Below, in pieces: positions 12,700 through 25,605 of a stretch of 64,000 nt of DNA (the stretch's first letter is position 1; each line of letters begins with the position of its first letter). A program made the position numbers and the translations under genes. The notes beneath the pieces are model-generated. The model had not been told where the DNA came from. It searched no databases and saw only the letters and a list, made by a program, of their open reading frames with translations. Source of the stretch: Azolla caroliniana (lineage: Eukaryota > Polypodiophyta); the NCBI GenBank assembly GCA_043228905.1, contig JBHGNT010000001.1, forward strand, positions 34,782,001 to 34,846,000, read 5' to 3'.

Positions 12700-14322
12700 C
12701 AATTATAATTTTATTAATTTCCATATATATTTCATGATGCCGGTGTGTGTGTGTGTGTGTGTCCCCAATTATAATATTATTAATTTCCATATATATTTCA
12801 TGATGCCAGTGTGTGTGTGTGTGTGTCCCCAATCATAATTTTATTAATTTCCATATATATTTCATGATGCCATGGCCCACAAAGCTCAAGACAACGTTCA
12901 TGTCTCTAGACTCTAGCGATAGTATTTAGGAGTGCAATATCAAAATATACAATAAGATTAGGCAACTTTAAAGACACATCAAAGACAACCAATGAGGCTT
13001 GCAAGTCTAAAGCAGGATTCCAATTTACGCAAACGCCATTGATCAATTAATGAGTTCCTCAACACATTGTAAATTGATAAACAAATTCCTACATCCATGA
13101 GGCAAAATTTGTACCGCCACGCTCTCATCGAGATCATTAGTATGTTAGGTTTTGTTTACAAATATATAAATATACGTAGAGTAAACAAATGCCTACATAA
13201 AATGAGAAATTTGAGCATTTACACAATCTTTAGGCAAAAGAAATATAGATAACGTGGAAGCCAAATTTCAATCAGTATCTAAAACGAACATTTAATATTA
13301 AAGCATTAACCTTTCAACATGTTTTGGACTTATTGTTTCGCAAATTTGTGTTATTAGTCCTACTTTCATTTTAAATAGGACTCTTGGCATGTGTCTATCT
13401 CTAAATTGTGCACACCAACTTGACATGCCGTACAACCATAACAATAGCAATTTTACTACATACTGAATTATGCACATTGTGAGATAACTCCCCCATGTGG
13501 CATTATTTCCATGTACAAAAAGTTTGGGATGAAGTTCCATATTTAAAGATTTTGTCATGCATAAAGAAACTTCTACACTCCAACATTGCTGGTTTTCATT
13601 TCATATAATCAAAAGTTGCTCTCTAACCAAGTCCGCATGAAGACACACAACTGAAATATATTTGTAGCTAAAGACTACAACTTACTGTTTTGGGAACCAT
13701 TCCAAAACTAAGGCTCATATTTTCTTTTTAACAGAGGTCATCAAAGGTTTTCTTGATATGCTTGGTCTGATTTTTAACATCCACGTCATCCATTCAATTG
13801 CGGGGGATTATTACAGTATGGATGACACATTTTTCCAGCTTAAAGACGAGGACATTATGACAAAATTCAAACAGTTGGATGGATTAATTAAGCATTATGT
13901 AAGAAAGTATAAAAAGAACAGTGCAAAACACATAGACACATACATCACATCAGTATCCTCAATGCCTGCTAAATCGCATAAAGTACCAGAATAATGACAG
14001 ATATTACCAAAATAGTAGCCAAACTTATACAAGCAAACAAACTCCTTCCAGGAAATGTCTTTTATACCTGCTCTTGAATCTTTTACATACAAATTGCCTA
14101 CAAGTGTTCACATATTTAGCATTTGCATCCCCTTCCCAAAGGAATGTTCTAATTCTTCAACATTTTCGTTTCTTAATCATCCACCCACTCAATGAGATAC
14201 ATAATAGTGCTGCTTTTTGCTGAAATCACAAAAACAAATTTGTTAATCTTAACAATCTTAGAGAATGAAGTCGAAAAATAAGAGAATCCCATAACAGTTT
14301 TACCATATCATGTGCATTAGCT
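11791..14322. other. Intergenic region between convergent genes
   Basis: The NAC gene (+) and the CCDC124-like gene (-) converge on this 2.5-kb stretch, so it should contain both 3' UTRs. No convincing coding frame was seen; open frames near 13.3-13.6 kb and 13.8-14.0 kb match nothing I recognise. A GT-rich tandem repeat lies at 12.65-12.87 kb. Confidence 0.5.
12652..12872. repeat. Three-copy minisatellite with GT microsatellite
   Basis: Three copies of a unit consist of a GT run of decreasing length, then CCCCAATTATAATTTTATT, then AATTTCCATATATATTTCATGATGCC. The CCCC landmarks fall at 12697, 12763 and 12827, giving periods of 66 and 64 bases. The GT run shrinks from about 22 to 10 and 9 repeats. 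Confidence 0.9.
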
Positions 14323-17300
14323 TTAAGGAGCCTGATTGAGAGGATTATCCGGTGACTTCCTCCATAATTTCCAGATTATCTCCCCATATTGTGTGTGGGT
14401 AAGCCCAGGTTTCTCTTGTTTTAATCTGAGAAGCTCAGCCTCCTCGAATGCCTGCATATAAGACAAAAAATAAGACCGTGCTATTAACTTCAGTTTCCTA
14501 GTGCTATGATGTTGATTCAAGCCCTCCAGTTGACAAGAAACTCTCTCTAAACTATTGTTCATCAAGGAGAATCGAGAGCCATGGATGGTGCTCTTGTGAT
14601 GTCATGCCAGAAGAAGAATTGAAGTTCATTTTTATTCTAGGATTCTGAGTGTGTTTGTTAGCATAAAAAGGATTACTTCAAGTCTGAATGATAAACAAGC
14701 TCAAGATGGATTGGTTCAGCTCATTCCTATTCAAGTTTCCTGTGGCTGGGCAAGGCCCGGTTCAGATTGTCAATTCTTCCAGTGTTTCCAAGTTTAATTT
14801 GGCGAAGGCTCTCCAAATCCAGGCATCAAACTGTTATCTATTGCAGCAGCTCTCAACACGCTGAGTGCTTAAGTTATCTTTGGGGATGTAAAGTGGCCAT
14901 TTCAGATATGGTATCAGGTAAAGTTTTGGCACAAGGAGCATGTGAATTATGCATCTCTTCAAAATCACAATGATTCTATCTCATGATTCAATGCTTGGTT
15001 TGGCCATCAAAACTATATACGATTCTATCTCCATAGATGGCTTGCAGAAGATACGCCAAGATCAACTCCCAAATGAAGCCTCTCATCGAGCTTCCAAAAG
15101 CCCTTTCCCAAAGAAGCCGCAGGTGAAGTTGCAGTCAACTAGGTATCGCTTGCATTGCCTGCTACTCTTCTTCAGTGTGATAACCAAAGCTTCCTTGCCA
15201 ATGCTTGGAAACATTGTATTACCCTAACCAAACATATTGAAGTCCAGTACCATTAGGTTTGTGAATGCCTCTTATCGAGCTTCCAAATCCCTTTCTCTTG
15301 GCAATCACTGTGTATGATAGTCAATGTGCATCTCTACATATATCAGTAGCCCTACTTTCTCAAGGCCAGATTAGAAGACTTTTAGCCTGATAGAGGGATA
15401 GGGGGGAGTCTTTAAGTCAGCGGAGTTTTAAATGCCTAGGAAATAATAATATAAGATTCGTTACCTTGTGAGAGTTACCTATATCCACCAGACATCTATT
15501 TCACTGTCAACATGATTAGGTCTTTAAATTCTAAGTCTTGATGATTTGATTGCAATGCCACATGTGATACATTTGTGGTACAACTTCTCACAAGATCTAT
15601 TACAGTGGTGTTTGTTGCAGTCTTTGAGGATGGTAAAATTCTGATTGGGCCAGGAGCCGCAACACCTGTCAATCAACTACAAAAATGGTCTTTAGGTGGG
15701 GTTCACATCCCACAACATGGAGGAACTAGCAGCAACATATGTTCATGCTTTCATCAAGATGAGTACCGGGCTGCTTGTTTTGCATCCTGTGAAGAATTGG
15801 CTATGTCTACTTCTTAGTAGGTTGCGGTCTCTTTAGTCTAAGATATCTTTAATCAGGTGTTGATCCGTCCAAGATATTCTCACCTCATATTGGAATACCT
15901 GGGTCGGAGGGCTCATCTTTCTTGGAGAAACATTACAGCAGATTGTGATACTCCTAATTGCAAACTTGTCAGTTAAAACACTCACAATATATGAGTTTCT
16001 TTGTTGGGGCGCTAAAAACCCATCGCATATTGATGAGGATTTGAGCTAATAGACAATCATGCAGAGCAGACATTGGGATGGGCTCAAGCATGTATGGGTC
16101 AGTGGTTTATATGTTCAAAGAAGCAGATGGTCTTTTAATATGATGCAAACGTATGTGATAGAGTGAGGTGTGAGAGATAAAGAAACAGAAAAAAAGAATA
16201 AAAAGAGAATTTGACAATATAACAATTGCCCCATATGGAACTATTTATATCTTTGAGAAAATAATCAGAAATCAGTTTGTTCTAATGAGCTTCCAGGAAA
16301 TTCTCTACTTAGGCTTAACATGTGAAAATACAGGAGTGAGCAAATAGCCCTAAACTTCTGCTGATATTAAACCTATTTTTGAAATAACCCCTTATGATAA
16401 AAAATTCTCTATAAATGCACTCACTCCAATTAAACCGCCTTATTCATAAATTTGTGGGATATCATATGCATAACCATATGTAATACATGCAAAGTAAGCC
16501 GCTTGCTAGATTCAGGAGTCAGGGGCATACTTAAAGTGGCATGACAAATGGGCTAATCGCATTCACATGTGAATCTGATTAGCTATGTAGAAATAGTATG
16601 GATTGTTACATAGCAATAGGTGAGTGAAGAAAGAATTTCAAACAGCCATCATAATGTTTCAGAATCTGGAGATGATACAGTGTTTTTACAAACTAAAAAG
16701 CACGACAAAACAGTATTCCAAAATTCTCTGCATAAAACTGGGCATTAATGAAAATAAAACTTACATGCATGCAAAAAACACCAGTTTGCGAAGATCCTAA
16801 CATGCATTTTGATCAATCAAGGAACAGGTTTTTGCATCTCATTCGCGTAAGTAAGAGTGAGTGGAGACTGACACAACTCATAATTTTGATTGGTCAAAAA
16901 ACAGTTTCTGCCTTGAAATCCAAAGAGTAAGAACTATTTACTTTGCAAATTAGCACATACAATGTTTTGATTGGTTGAAAATTTTATTCTTTGTGAAGCC
17001 CTGCATCTTAAACCCCAAATTAAAGTCTCTAATTCCAATAAGTAAAGAGTCGGACAAGTATGATCCACTCACTTTGCAAACTAGCACATACCATATTTTG
17101 ATTGGTTCAAATTCTTTATTTCTTTTTTAAGCCTCAGCACCCTAAATCCCAAACTAACGCCTCTAATCCCAATAAGTAAATAATCTCACTCCCAAACTAA
17201 CAACTAACCCATAACTCATGTTTTGCTCGGTCAGGAAAAAAACAGGATTTTTCAAGAAGCCTCAGAGCCCTAATCCCTAAAATGTGGCTTCTCCTTCCAA

Positions 17301-17926
17301 AAGAGTTTAACTGAAAACATAAGTTCAAATACGGCTAGGAAATTCAACAAACAACATACCTTGAATGCTGCTTTCAGCCTTCTCTCAGGATGCCGATCCT
17401 GTGGGAGCTCACTCGTGGATGCCAGAGAAATCTGGGCAATGGCTGTATCGACTGACCGTGCATCCACAAGACTGTCCTCCCGGTTCGTATTCACGACATC
17501 AATGAGCTTCTCATACTCCTCAGTATCAGCCATCCGCCGATCCCTCTTCTTCGCTGCCTCAGCATCAGCTAAGATCTTGCTCTCTTCCTGTTCTTTCCGG
17601 AGGGCTAGCTCGGCAGCCGTCACCTTTGGGGCGGGTATCGAGACACGGCCAAGCTTCTTGTCGACTCTCTTCCCGTATGAATCCAATTCTTTCTCTTCGA
17701 GTTCTGCAAGCTTCTTGGCCTCGGCTTTCTTGGCGATCGCCTCGGCCCTTCGGGCAGCATCCTCTTCTTTCTTCTTCGCGGCCCGCGACTTCCCGCCCTC
17801 CGCTTCCTTCCAATACAAATCCACCTTCTCGTTCGCTTCTCGCTCCTTCTTCTCCGCCTCCGAGGCGGCCTTGCGGGCACGAGCCTCCTCGGCCTTGCTG
17901 TTCACGCCAAGCACCTTCTTGGGCAT
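14323..17926 (-). CDS. CCDC124/Lso2-type coiled-coil ribosome-associated protein
   Basis: The product has 231 residues, encoded by exon 1 (17926-17360, phase 0) and exon 2 (14451-14323). They are separated by a 2.9-kb intron in which I found no gene. It starts MPKKVLGVNSKAEEARARK. A long Lys/Glu/Ala-rich coiled coil covers about residues 10-150, with SRAAKKKEED and the conserved GRVSIPAPKVT. The C-terminal CCDC124 domain reads DVVNTNREDS, then RHPERRLKAAFK, spliced to AFEEAELLRLKQEKPGLTHT, then IIWKLWRKSPDNPLNQAP. The splice joins the conserved ERRLKAAFKAFEE block exactly. In yeast and human, Lso2/CCDC124 binds idle 80S ribosomes near the GTPase centre and helps recovery from hibernation. The plant protein is inferred to act similarly in the cytosol. 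The ATG at 17926 is chosen because family members begin MPKK. Confidence 0.93.
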
Positions 17927-19743
17927 CGTCAGAAATAATGGCAATCCTCTGTCTCTGCGTCTTTGCTTATGCCGTGATGGCTTCCTCCTCCTCGTTTCTT
18001 CCTTCTTCTATTAATGGAAAAGGATTTCACCAAGACGATGGTGTCTATCATCTGTTGGCACTGCGAAGCACCCCTGTTTTATTGACTGTATCTTTATTCG
18101 TATTTGCATTCGTATTCGTATTCGTAGTTGTGTTCGTATTTGTATTTTTACTTCGCATTTGCATATGTATTTGTATTTGTATTCGTATTCATTCAAACTT
18201 ACTTTCTATTCTATTCATGTATGCCTTTCTTGAGATGGCCTAATTAAGCCCGTCTCTATCCTCATTTTTAAGAGGAGATTTAGGATATTCTTGATGAGCA
18301 TTGGGTCAAGATGAGTTCAGACATCATCCAGTAAGGATTGATCTCGAGTTTAGTGGTGATTAGGAAGCCTAATTAGCTCAGGGACAAGGTGTTTTAAGGA
18401 TTAGTAGCCCGAAGTATATTTGGGATCATCTAGAGATTTAGGATTACTTCCCTCTCTCTTCCATACTCATCCCTCATTTTTGTCATTTGATGTGGGAACA
18501 TGTCACAATGTGGTAATTTACATGCAACATGGATGTAAAAGAAATTTCCTTTAGGTGTGCTTAAATCGGATGTGTAAGGTATATATGTGTTATATATACC
18601 AAGATCAAGTTCAAAATTGCCAAATGATCTGGCATGTCAAACTAACATATCAAGTTTAAATTATCTAGGAAACTTACCATTTCAAGGATCTTTTAGTTTG
18701 CGCACACATTATATAGGCTCTGATATTGTTCCATTAACTTTTAGGTCGCTCTATTCTTTCCATAGTTTGAATTCTTTCTATGATTCTCTTCACTCGTTGG
18801 AGTGAAAAATAAAATGCTAGGTTCTAATCCAAATCCCTCACTTCATACCATATGCATTGTAAAATTTTGAATCTACGAACTACAAAGATATAGGTACTCT
18901 ACACTCGATCTTTGGTGTCACGGATGGAGTAACAGGCACATGCCCGTTGGTACCAATCTTCTTTCATGTGCACTTGATACAACATTTCTATTATTACCAC
19001 CATTTGGCTTTCTTTTTCGCTCTTCGAGGTCTGACATAGTTGCAAGGGTTCGTCACTGCCTACTTCTCCACAGTCCTCTACACGGAGTGGAAAATTCTAA
19101 CTCAATGCTTGTTGGACTTCAACGTGATGAAAACTACTTCAGCCTGGTTCAAGTTTGTTGCTTCAAATATGTGTTTTCTAACTAGATGCGTAAAATATAA
19201 GTTTAAACTAGCAAGTTAAAATATTTAAAGAATTCCACCCATTGGAAGGTTCACATCTCAAAGACGAAATCAAATGTTTTTTAGTCCAAGATGAAGAAGA
19301 TTTACATCCAACATCATCTTTGCCATGGCATCATTTATATCTATTCATTCTTACAATTGTCCCGTCATAACACAAACATGTCAAACATCAATCTGACTCA
19401 AAACTTCATATTAATGGGTGTTATTGTCTTTCAAGAGACATTATCATAAAGACTGAAATGTACACCCATATCTTCATCTTTTAAGGGACCTTATATGTTA
19501 TACATAGCCAAGTCCTTACACCTCGAACTAGAGAATGACAAAGTTGGTTCTCTTGATCTTATATATAACAAATTGGCAAAAAAATCATATTTCAAGTCCC
19601 ATTGTACTCTTTGTTGGAACCAATGTGCCATCTCTTATCTTCAATTGAGCTCTTTTTATTTTGGTCCCTATAATACACAATGTGTGATGTTAGTAGTTTC
19701 CCTTCATTGACCTTTGTCAATGTAAGTACAAGTTCTACACAAA
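17927..19743. other. Region upstream of the CCDC124-like gene and downstream of the DEN1 gene
   Basis: The proximal part (17.93-18.1 kb) should hold the promoter and 5' UTR of the CCDC124-like gene; no clear TATA was identified. A hexanucleotide-like TTCGTA/TTTGTA repeat follows at 18.08-18.19 kb. Beyond it I see no gene; the last part is expected to contain the DEN1 3' UTR. Confidence 0.5.
18080..18192. repeat. (TTCGTA/TTTGTA)n hexanucleotide repeat
   Basis: Roughly 18 imperfect hexamers of TTCGTA, TTTGTA, TTTGCA and similar form a block about 150 bases upstream of the CCDC124-like start codon. It is not the plant telomere unit TTTAGGG. Confidence 0.75.
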
Positions 19744-22479
19744 CTAAGCCCTCTTTTGTGCCTTTGCCAAAGTTAGTATAATATTTAACACGGTTCCCCT
19801 CATTTTACTCATTGCTCGAGGTGTAATTTTTTCTTGTAGCAGATCTTTGCATTTAATAGACCCGACTAGTCCGCATGTATATGCTTTAAGTAGAACTTCC
19901 GCTATTCCCATTACATAGAGACCACAATCATAACCATTATCTTGCTGCGGAGTCCAGACCTCCTCAAATTGTGTGGCTGAGCTATTGGAACCTGAACAGA
20001 ATCCATTGTGGAGGCAATAAGTTCCATTGCAATTGGAAATTACGATATCAGGATGAAACCTCCCTCTCTGAGGTACACTCAAGCTTTTCCTTATTTCCCA
20101 AATGCCCATGAGTTTTTATTATTTCCCCATATGTTCTTGGTCAACCCTCAAAGGGGAGAAAAAGGGTACCAGTTCACTGTATAAGTGCTCAAACACCATT
20201 TATAGAAGGGGATGAATTGAGCATAGCACATAGAACTGCCTTTTTGTTTTTTGTTTTTCTTTGGGGGGAGGGGGAGTGTGGGGAGTGTGAGGGTTGACCA
20301 AGGGCATATATGGAGATGATGAAAACTCATGGACATTCAGAAAAATAAAAATAAAAATTTGGGGGTACTTTGAAGTTCTTTCCCTAAACAAGGGCCCTTA
20401 TTGATCTCTCTTTCTTACCCAAAAACATTTTGATGGTAGATGCAAGCTTTTTCGCCACCTTAGCATTCATTCCACCCATGGTATCATAGTGCTCAAATTT
20501 ATTAAGGCTCCTATAAATAGAACATTGAATGAAATTTGTAAAGAGGAAGGGCTGGAGCTCTCACTTAACACAGTAGAAAATAAAACAAAATACCTGTAAT
20601 ATACAAGTAAAGACCAATGCTGACCTCCACCCGCAGAATCCACATCTTCATTATCATTAACAACAAACATAACTAACTACAGACAGGAAAAGGTTGAAAT
20701 TACTGAATATAACTTCATGAAAGAAATAAAGTTGTGAAAAAAACGACTGATACACTAACAGCTAAATGTTTTCAACTTTCATGTCAAATTAGGAAGGATC
20801 TTATTTTAGAAATATAAAAAGTGTTAAAATCACAAACTTAAAAAAACCTACTATATTCATTTTGATGCCCAACAGGCACGACTCAAAAGACTGATGATAG
20901 GTACAGCCATCATTACTAGGCATCGGGAGACATTTTCCTTTGTTTGACATCATCTCCATATCTTGTATATCTTAGTACAATGCCAATTTCAGTTTTGTCA
21001 ACCATATATTGATATTAGTTACAACATGTAGTAAACTTTGGCATACATTCATAGGTAGACTTCATGTAGATCAAATGATTTTCTGTCCTATTATTCCAGA
21101 AAAACTTTTCGTTTTTCCCATTTTTCCCTTGAGACAGTGTCTGTTCACCATACATTATTACATATATGGTATTACAGTCTTGGCCAATGTTAGTTTGCGG
21201 CGTACCCTTCTAAAGTCTCAACCAATGTGCATTTTTGTAACACAACCAGCATGAGTTCACCACATGGTTACAAGATCTCAGCTATGAAGCATTTGCAAAG
21301 CAACAAACATGCACTCTTCATGCGACCAATGTGCATTTGCCACATAAGGTCATAAAGCCTCAACCAATGTGGGTTTGGGAAGCAATCGAAGTGAGTTTGT
21401 CACACAAGAAGTATATTTGCCAACCAATCTATGTGTGCTCATCACGCAACCAATGTTTTCATTGGTTGTGTTCATCATGCAATCAATGTTCTAAAATCTC
21501 AGCCAATGTATTTAGCAAGAATTTATAGTATGTTTATCACAAACTCATTATTTGACATGTATGCTCCTAAAGTATCAACTAATGTGTGTGTTTGCCACAC
21601 AACCAAAGTGAGTTCAACAAACGGTTATAAGGTCTCAGCAATGTGTGTGTTTGCCAAGCAACTCACGTATACTCGTCATGCAACCAAGACCAACATGCAT
21701 TTGCCACAGAAGGTTATAAAGCCTCAACCAATGTGTATGTTTTTCGCGCAACTGATGTGTCTTCACCGTGCAACCATTGTGAAAAAAGTGAGTTTTTCAC
21801 GCAGCCAGTATTCTAAACTCTCAACCAATGTCTTGATTTTTTCACGCAGCCATTATTCTAAATTCTCGACCTATGAGTTTTCCAAGCTATCAATGTGCTT
21901 TCATCTACAACCATGTGTAGTAATCAATCACACACAACCAATGTGTAACAACATACATTTCTAAAATCTCAACCACTATGTGTTTGACAAGTACAACACA
22001 AAAATCTAACCAATGTGAAAACATATGGTTTGAAAAGAGGTTCAGCCAACTTGGTGTGAACTAGAGCCAAGAGATATAACCACAAGTATGGAATCTACAG
22101 CCTTGTTGAGTGTTAAACTCGAAGGAAACAGAAACATAAAGCAAAACACTAATCTTTCAACTTCGAAAACAATGATGCTGGTAAAAGAGCATAGTACCTC
22201 GCGCTGGGGGAGGAGAAGAGGATCGACGGAATCACGCAAGGTTTCAGAAGTTCCGGGGCAGTGAGAGATCCAGAAGGCAACGACAGGCGGGAGTAAGAGA
22301 ATCGTATTCTTGTTCGAGTGTTTCTGTTCTTCTTCTTCGTGTTGTTCAGTAGGATCAAGGAGATAGATGAAATAGAACTCGATAATACGATCGTTGATGA
22401 AGGCATTGCTTCTGCGCAGAATCTCTAAGTCTGAGGTCCTGAGAACAACGTCGCCATAGCTCAACACCTTCTCATCCAT
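19744..22479 (-). CDS. NEDD8-specific cysteine protease (DEN1/SENP8 type)
   Basis: The product is a 234-residue Ulp1-family (C48) protease of the deneddylase type, which processes the NEDD8/RUB precursor and removes RUB from non-cullin substrates in the cytosol and nucleus. Exons are 22479-22198, 20676-20594, 20510-20419 and 19991-19744; phases close exactly. Exon 1 starts MDEKVLSYGDVVLRTSDLEI and includes FINDRIIEFYFIYL and VAFWISHC. Exon 2 carries the catalytic His114 in GGGQHWSLLVYY. Exon 3 carries Asp131 in FEHYDTMGGMN. Exon 4 has QQDNGYDCG with Gln169 and nucleophile Cys175. The His-Asp-Cys spacing (17 and 44 residues) agrees with human SENP8 as I recall it. The site is intact, so the protein should be active. 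It differs from SUMO proteases by its short length and lack of an N-terminal extension. Introns 1 and 3 carry repeats, listed separately. Confidence 0.93.
20069..20375. mobile_element. MITE-like element in DEN1 intron 3
   Basis: This is a non-coding element of about 300 bases with long terminal inverted arms, lying inside the third DEN1 intron. The left arm holds AATGCCCATGAGTTTTTATT and later TTGGTCAACCCTCA (to 20150). The right arm (20288-20375) is its reverse complement with few mismatches over about 50 bases, then diverges more. The centre is simple sequence. Similar arms recur at 22.55-22.68 kb and 27.13-27.31 kb. No transposase is encoded and no target-site duplication was determined. 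Confidence 0.65.
21180..22020. repeat. Degenerate AACCAATGTG tandem array in DEN1 intron 1
   Basis: More than fifteen imperfect copies of a motif around CAACCAATGTGTGTTTGCC are followed by CACGCAACC- or CACACAACC-like sequence, often with AAAGTCTCA/AAGGTCTCAG between. Unit spacing is irregular, about 25-60 bases. A 177-codon open frame over part of it (21431-21964) is a product of the repeat, not a gene. Confidence 0.75.
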
Positions 22480-22544
22480 CCGTCTGTGTATGAGGTCCTC
22501 TCCCTCTCTCTCTCTGTCTCTGAAAAGAAGTGAATTACAGAAAT

Positions 22545-22676
22545 AATCCCTGAGCTTTTTTTCCTTATTTCCCCAAATGCCCCTGAATTTTCATTATTTC
22601 TCCTAATGCCCTTGGCCCACTCCCCAAGTAGAAGTTGAGTTGTGCAGCGACGAGGGCAAATATTGGGGGTACAGGC
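22545..22676. mobile_element. Short MITE-like copy upstream of DEN1
   Basis: TTATTTCCCCAAATGCCCC, then GAATTTTCATTATTTC, then CCTAATGCCCTTGG match the arm of the intron element at 20.1 kb. The other end (TATTGGGGGTACAGG, about 22660-22674) resembles that element's right end (TTTGGGGGTACTTTG). It lies within 200 bases of the DEN1 start and may overlap its promoter. Confidence 0.5.
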
Positions 22677-23234
22677 CCGTTGTTTGCATCCTACTTATTT
22701 TTATATACATAATCATATAGCCTTTACATTCTATTTATTTTATATAATCATGTACATTATGTATATTATTATTAACTATGTATATAATCATCTTTCTCTA
22801 GAACTATGTATATTATTAACTATGTATTAATTCTAAGCTAATTGTAAAGTGTCGTCTCGTCCTCCACAATGGCATGGAGTTGAGATAAAAGTTTATCGTT
22901 GATGGTCGCCATTAGGGAGTGGTGCCCTCGATTCCTCTTGGGGAGTTCTTGAGCTTCTTCTATTTGGAACCTAAGGGAGTGGATGATGGTTTATTAAGGT
23001 ACCAGTTTCTCTTGTACTAAATATGGAGGCCTACGAAGCAAACAAAGCTTCTACCTCTTCGTGTGTCTACTTAATATTCATTTGCATAACTACCTATGTC
23101 ACTATCGAGAATTCTCTCTTGATTTGCCTCGTGTAATCAACAATAATCTTGATTTCTTTAGTCTTTAATCATGTTCAATAACATTATGCCACTTGGTCTT
23201 TATATGTGGTCATTAAAATATGTAAAAGTAATCA

Positions 23235-23610
23235 TTTCCTAAGCCCATTAATATTCCTCTTTGGTGTCTTGTAGCGTAATGTTTGTGCACTCCTTAATGC
23301 ATCACTTCACATTCCATGTTTTGAGTCCTTGGATGTTGAGGAAATGCATTCATTAACATTGGCGGTATTGACAAACATTTGTCGGATAATTTGGATAGCA
23401 TATATTGTCTAAACCATATTTCTAAAGTCTCGTTGAAAGGATTTTCCTAAACCCGTTAATATTCCTTGTCGGTGACTTTTTGTGACCTAATGTTTATACA
23501 CTCCTCAATGCACCACCTCCATGTGATGTGGTAAGTCCTTAAATGTCAAGGGTATGCATTCATTAGCTTTGGTGGGATTGGCAAACTTTGTAGGGTTATT
23601 TGGATGGGCG
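23235..23610. repeat. Diverged two-copy tandem duplication
   Basis: TTTCCTAAGCCCATTAATATTCC at 23235 recurs as TTTCCTAAACCCGTTAATATTCC at 23443. The similarity continues through GTAATGTTTGTGCACTCCTTAATGCA versus CTAATGTTTATACACTCCTCAATGCA, and GCATTCATTAACATTGG versus GCATTCATTAGCTTTGG. The copies are about 165 bases long with a period of 208. No coding frame is shared. Confidence 0.8.
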
Positions 23611-25569
23611 TGGGATAGTAACATGTATTCATAGACAAGTTCTTGTCAAGTCTTTATCAAAGTCAAATAAGAGTTTCCAAGAAGGATGGTCATACACATG
23701 GGAGTGGTGATGCCAAAATCAAGGCAATTCATACCGAAACTTCAAGTACTCATGCAATGATACAAATAGTGGTTTAGGTGTCAAGGTCTATTTGTGGACA
23801 TGGGACTATCCTCCTTCATGTCTTCTTTGTCTTGCTTGAGCGTCTAGTTCACTTGCAAAGTGAGAGGATCGCCTCTATAGTAGTGTAGTAACTTCATAAC
23901 ATGAACTTGACCCTTTTGCATCAATAATGTCTTCATGTATCTCATTGTATCATCATTGTTCCCTTTGTACGATATCAAAATGTAAATCACAAAATCATAA
24001 GGATGGTACTTGATCAAAGGGCTCGGCATTGTTAATTATGTTGGGAAAAATCATTGTCACAATGGGGCATTGTCTTCGCCAAGGAATAAAATGCTAGGTC
24101 ATCATCAAGTGTTGATAGCGAGGAATGCTTAATTAAGAAAGACACTTTATATGATTAGATAGAAGAAGAGTCAACAATTAGTATTCAATATTTTTCTATG
24201 AATAAACATAATGATGAAGAAATAACACAATCAGCTCTAATGACAATTGGCAAGATAAACGGAAACAACCATGCTAATTGCAACGAAGCCCAAACATTTA
24301 TTGTGTCGCCTTCTTATTACCATAGGCATTGCATCTCCACATAACATTACGAAGTTTTGGAGTTGTTTTTTTATGTTGTTTCATTTACACATTGTTTTCC
24401 TTTGACATGCAAGATGTCTTGTAAGATATGAGTTGTAAATGATTCCTTTGTACATTCTTAACTAATGGAAGTAGATGTTTTTGGAAAAAAAAAAACATTA
24501 CAAAGTTAAAAAGTAATAGTTACACCTATCAAACAACTAAAACCTTAAGAAATTCACCTGAAATCAAGAAGCAAATCAACCCTTTCATAGGGTCTTATAC
24601 CAATAGAATCCATGGCCACCAATGAGACCTAGGAAGTTCACACCATTACCAACATAGGGAATTTCACTAACATTTGATAGTTTGCAATTTGCGCTCTAGA
24701 TATATTTTGCTTATAATAATAATACCATATGTAATATCAAGAAAGTTGTTTGTACACATTATATTGTATATACATAAATTATTTGTTGGTCAATTGTTTT
24801 CTATTAAGAAATGCACCTTTTTTTACAATTGAATCACTTTTTTATGGGTTTTCTTATCATGATACTACATCGAATTTCTAACCGACATTTACATAAAAAT
24901 ATATATTATAATAGAACATGTTGTTGACAATGACCGAGGAGTATGGTATCAAAACATATTGTCTTTTTCAACGTTGGATAATTGTTACATGAATAATGTA
25001 TACAATTATTTCAATATATAAAATAGAAAAATATACTTGAAATGTCAAGCTAGTATCCCTCGATTAAATATGTGATTTTGCAATGGTTAGTGGCTGCAAA
25101 TTTAGAAACTAGAGTATTCTTTTCACTTCAAAAATATGTCATTTACACCACGACTTTCCAAAGGGGTTATGCTAGAATGATAGAGAAATAACAACAATAG
25201 TGTGCTGTATTTCAATTTTCAACCATGTTTACTATTTTCTTGAAGCATTAATGATGCATCGTGTTCAGTGCTGAGCACAAATACAAACACCCTTCTTGGT
25301 TGTGTTGTGTTCTAACATGAACATGTATTGGTATTCAATTTGCATGGTTGTTAGATGACGAGCCACGAGAGTCAAACACGAGGGGAGCGTGTTTTATTGC
25401 TTAAAGTCCCTATTATTTTTGTGTTAACTATAATATAATGTTATGATCTTAAGTAATTAAAATTATATCTTCTAGTTTTGATGCTCACCGAAAATCATGT
25501 GTGTGTGCGGGCGCAATAATAGTCAACACCTAAACTTACACAATATTATAAATGACTTTTCTCGCTCTC

Positions 25570-25605
<36 letters not shown>

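Noticed and set aside
17361-18243. Plus-strand frames of about 205-217 codons at 17.4-18.2 kb
   Set aside because: They are antisense shadows of the GC-rich coiled-coil exon of the CCDC124-like gene, with Ser/Ala-rich composition typical of complementary strands.
21431-21964. 177-codon frame as a gene on the plus strand
   Set aside because: It lies wholly inside DEN1 intron 1 and consists of the AACCAATGTG tandem array in translation.
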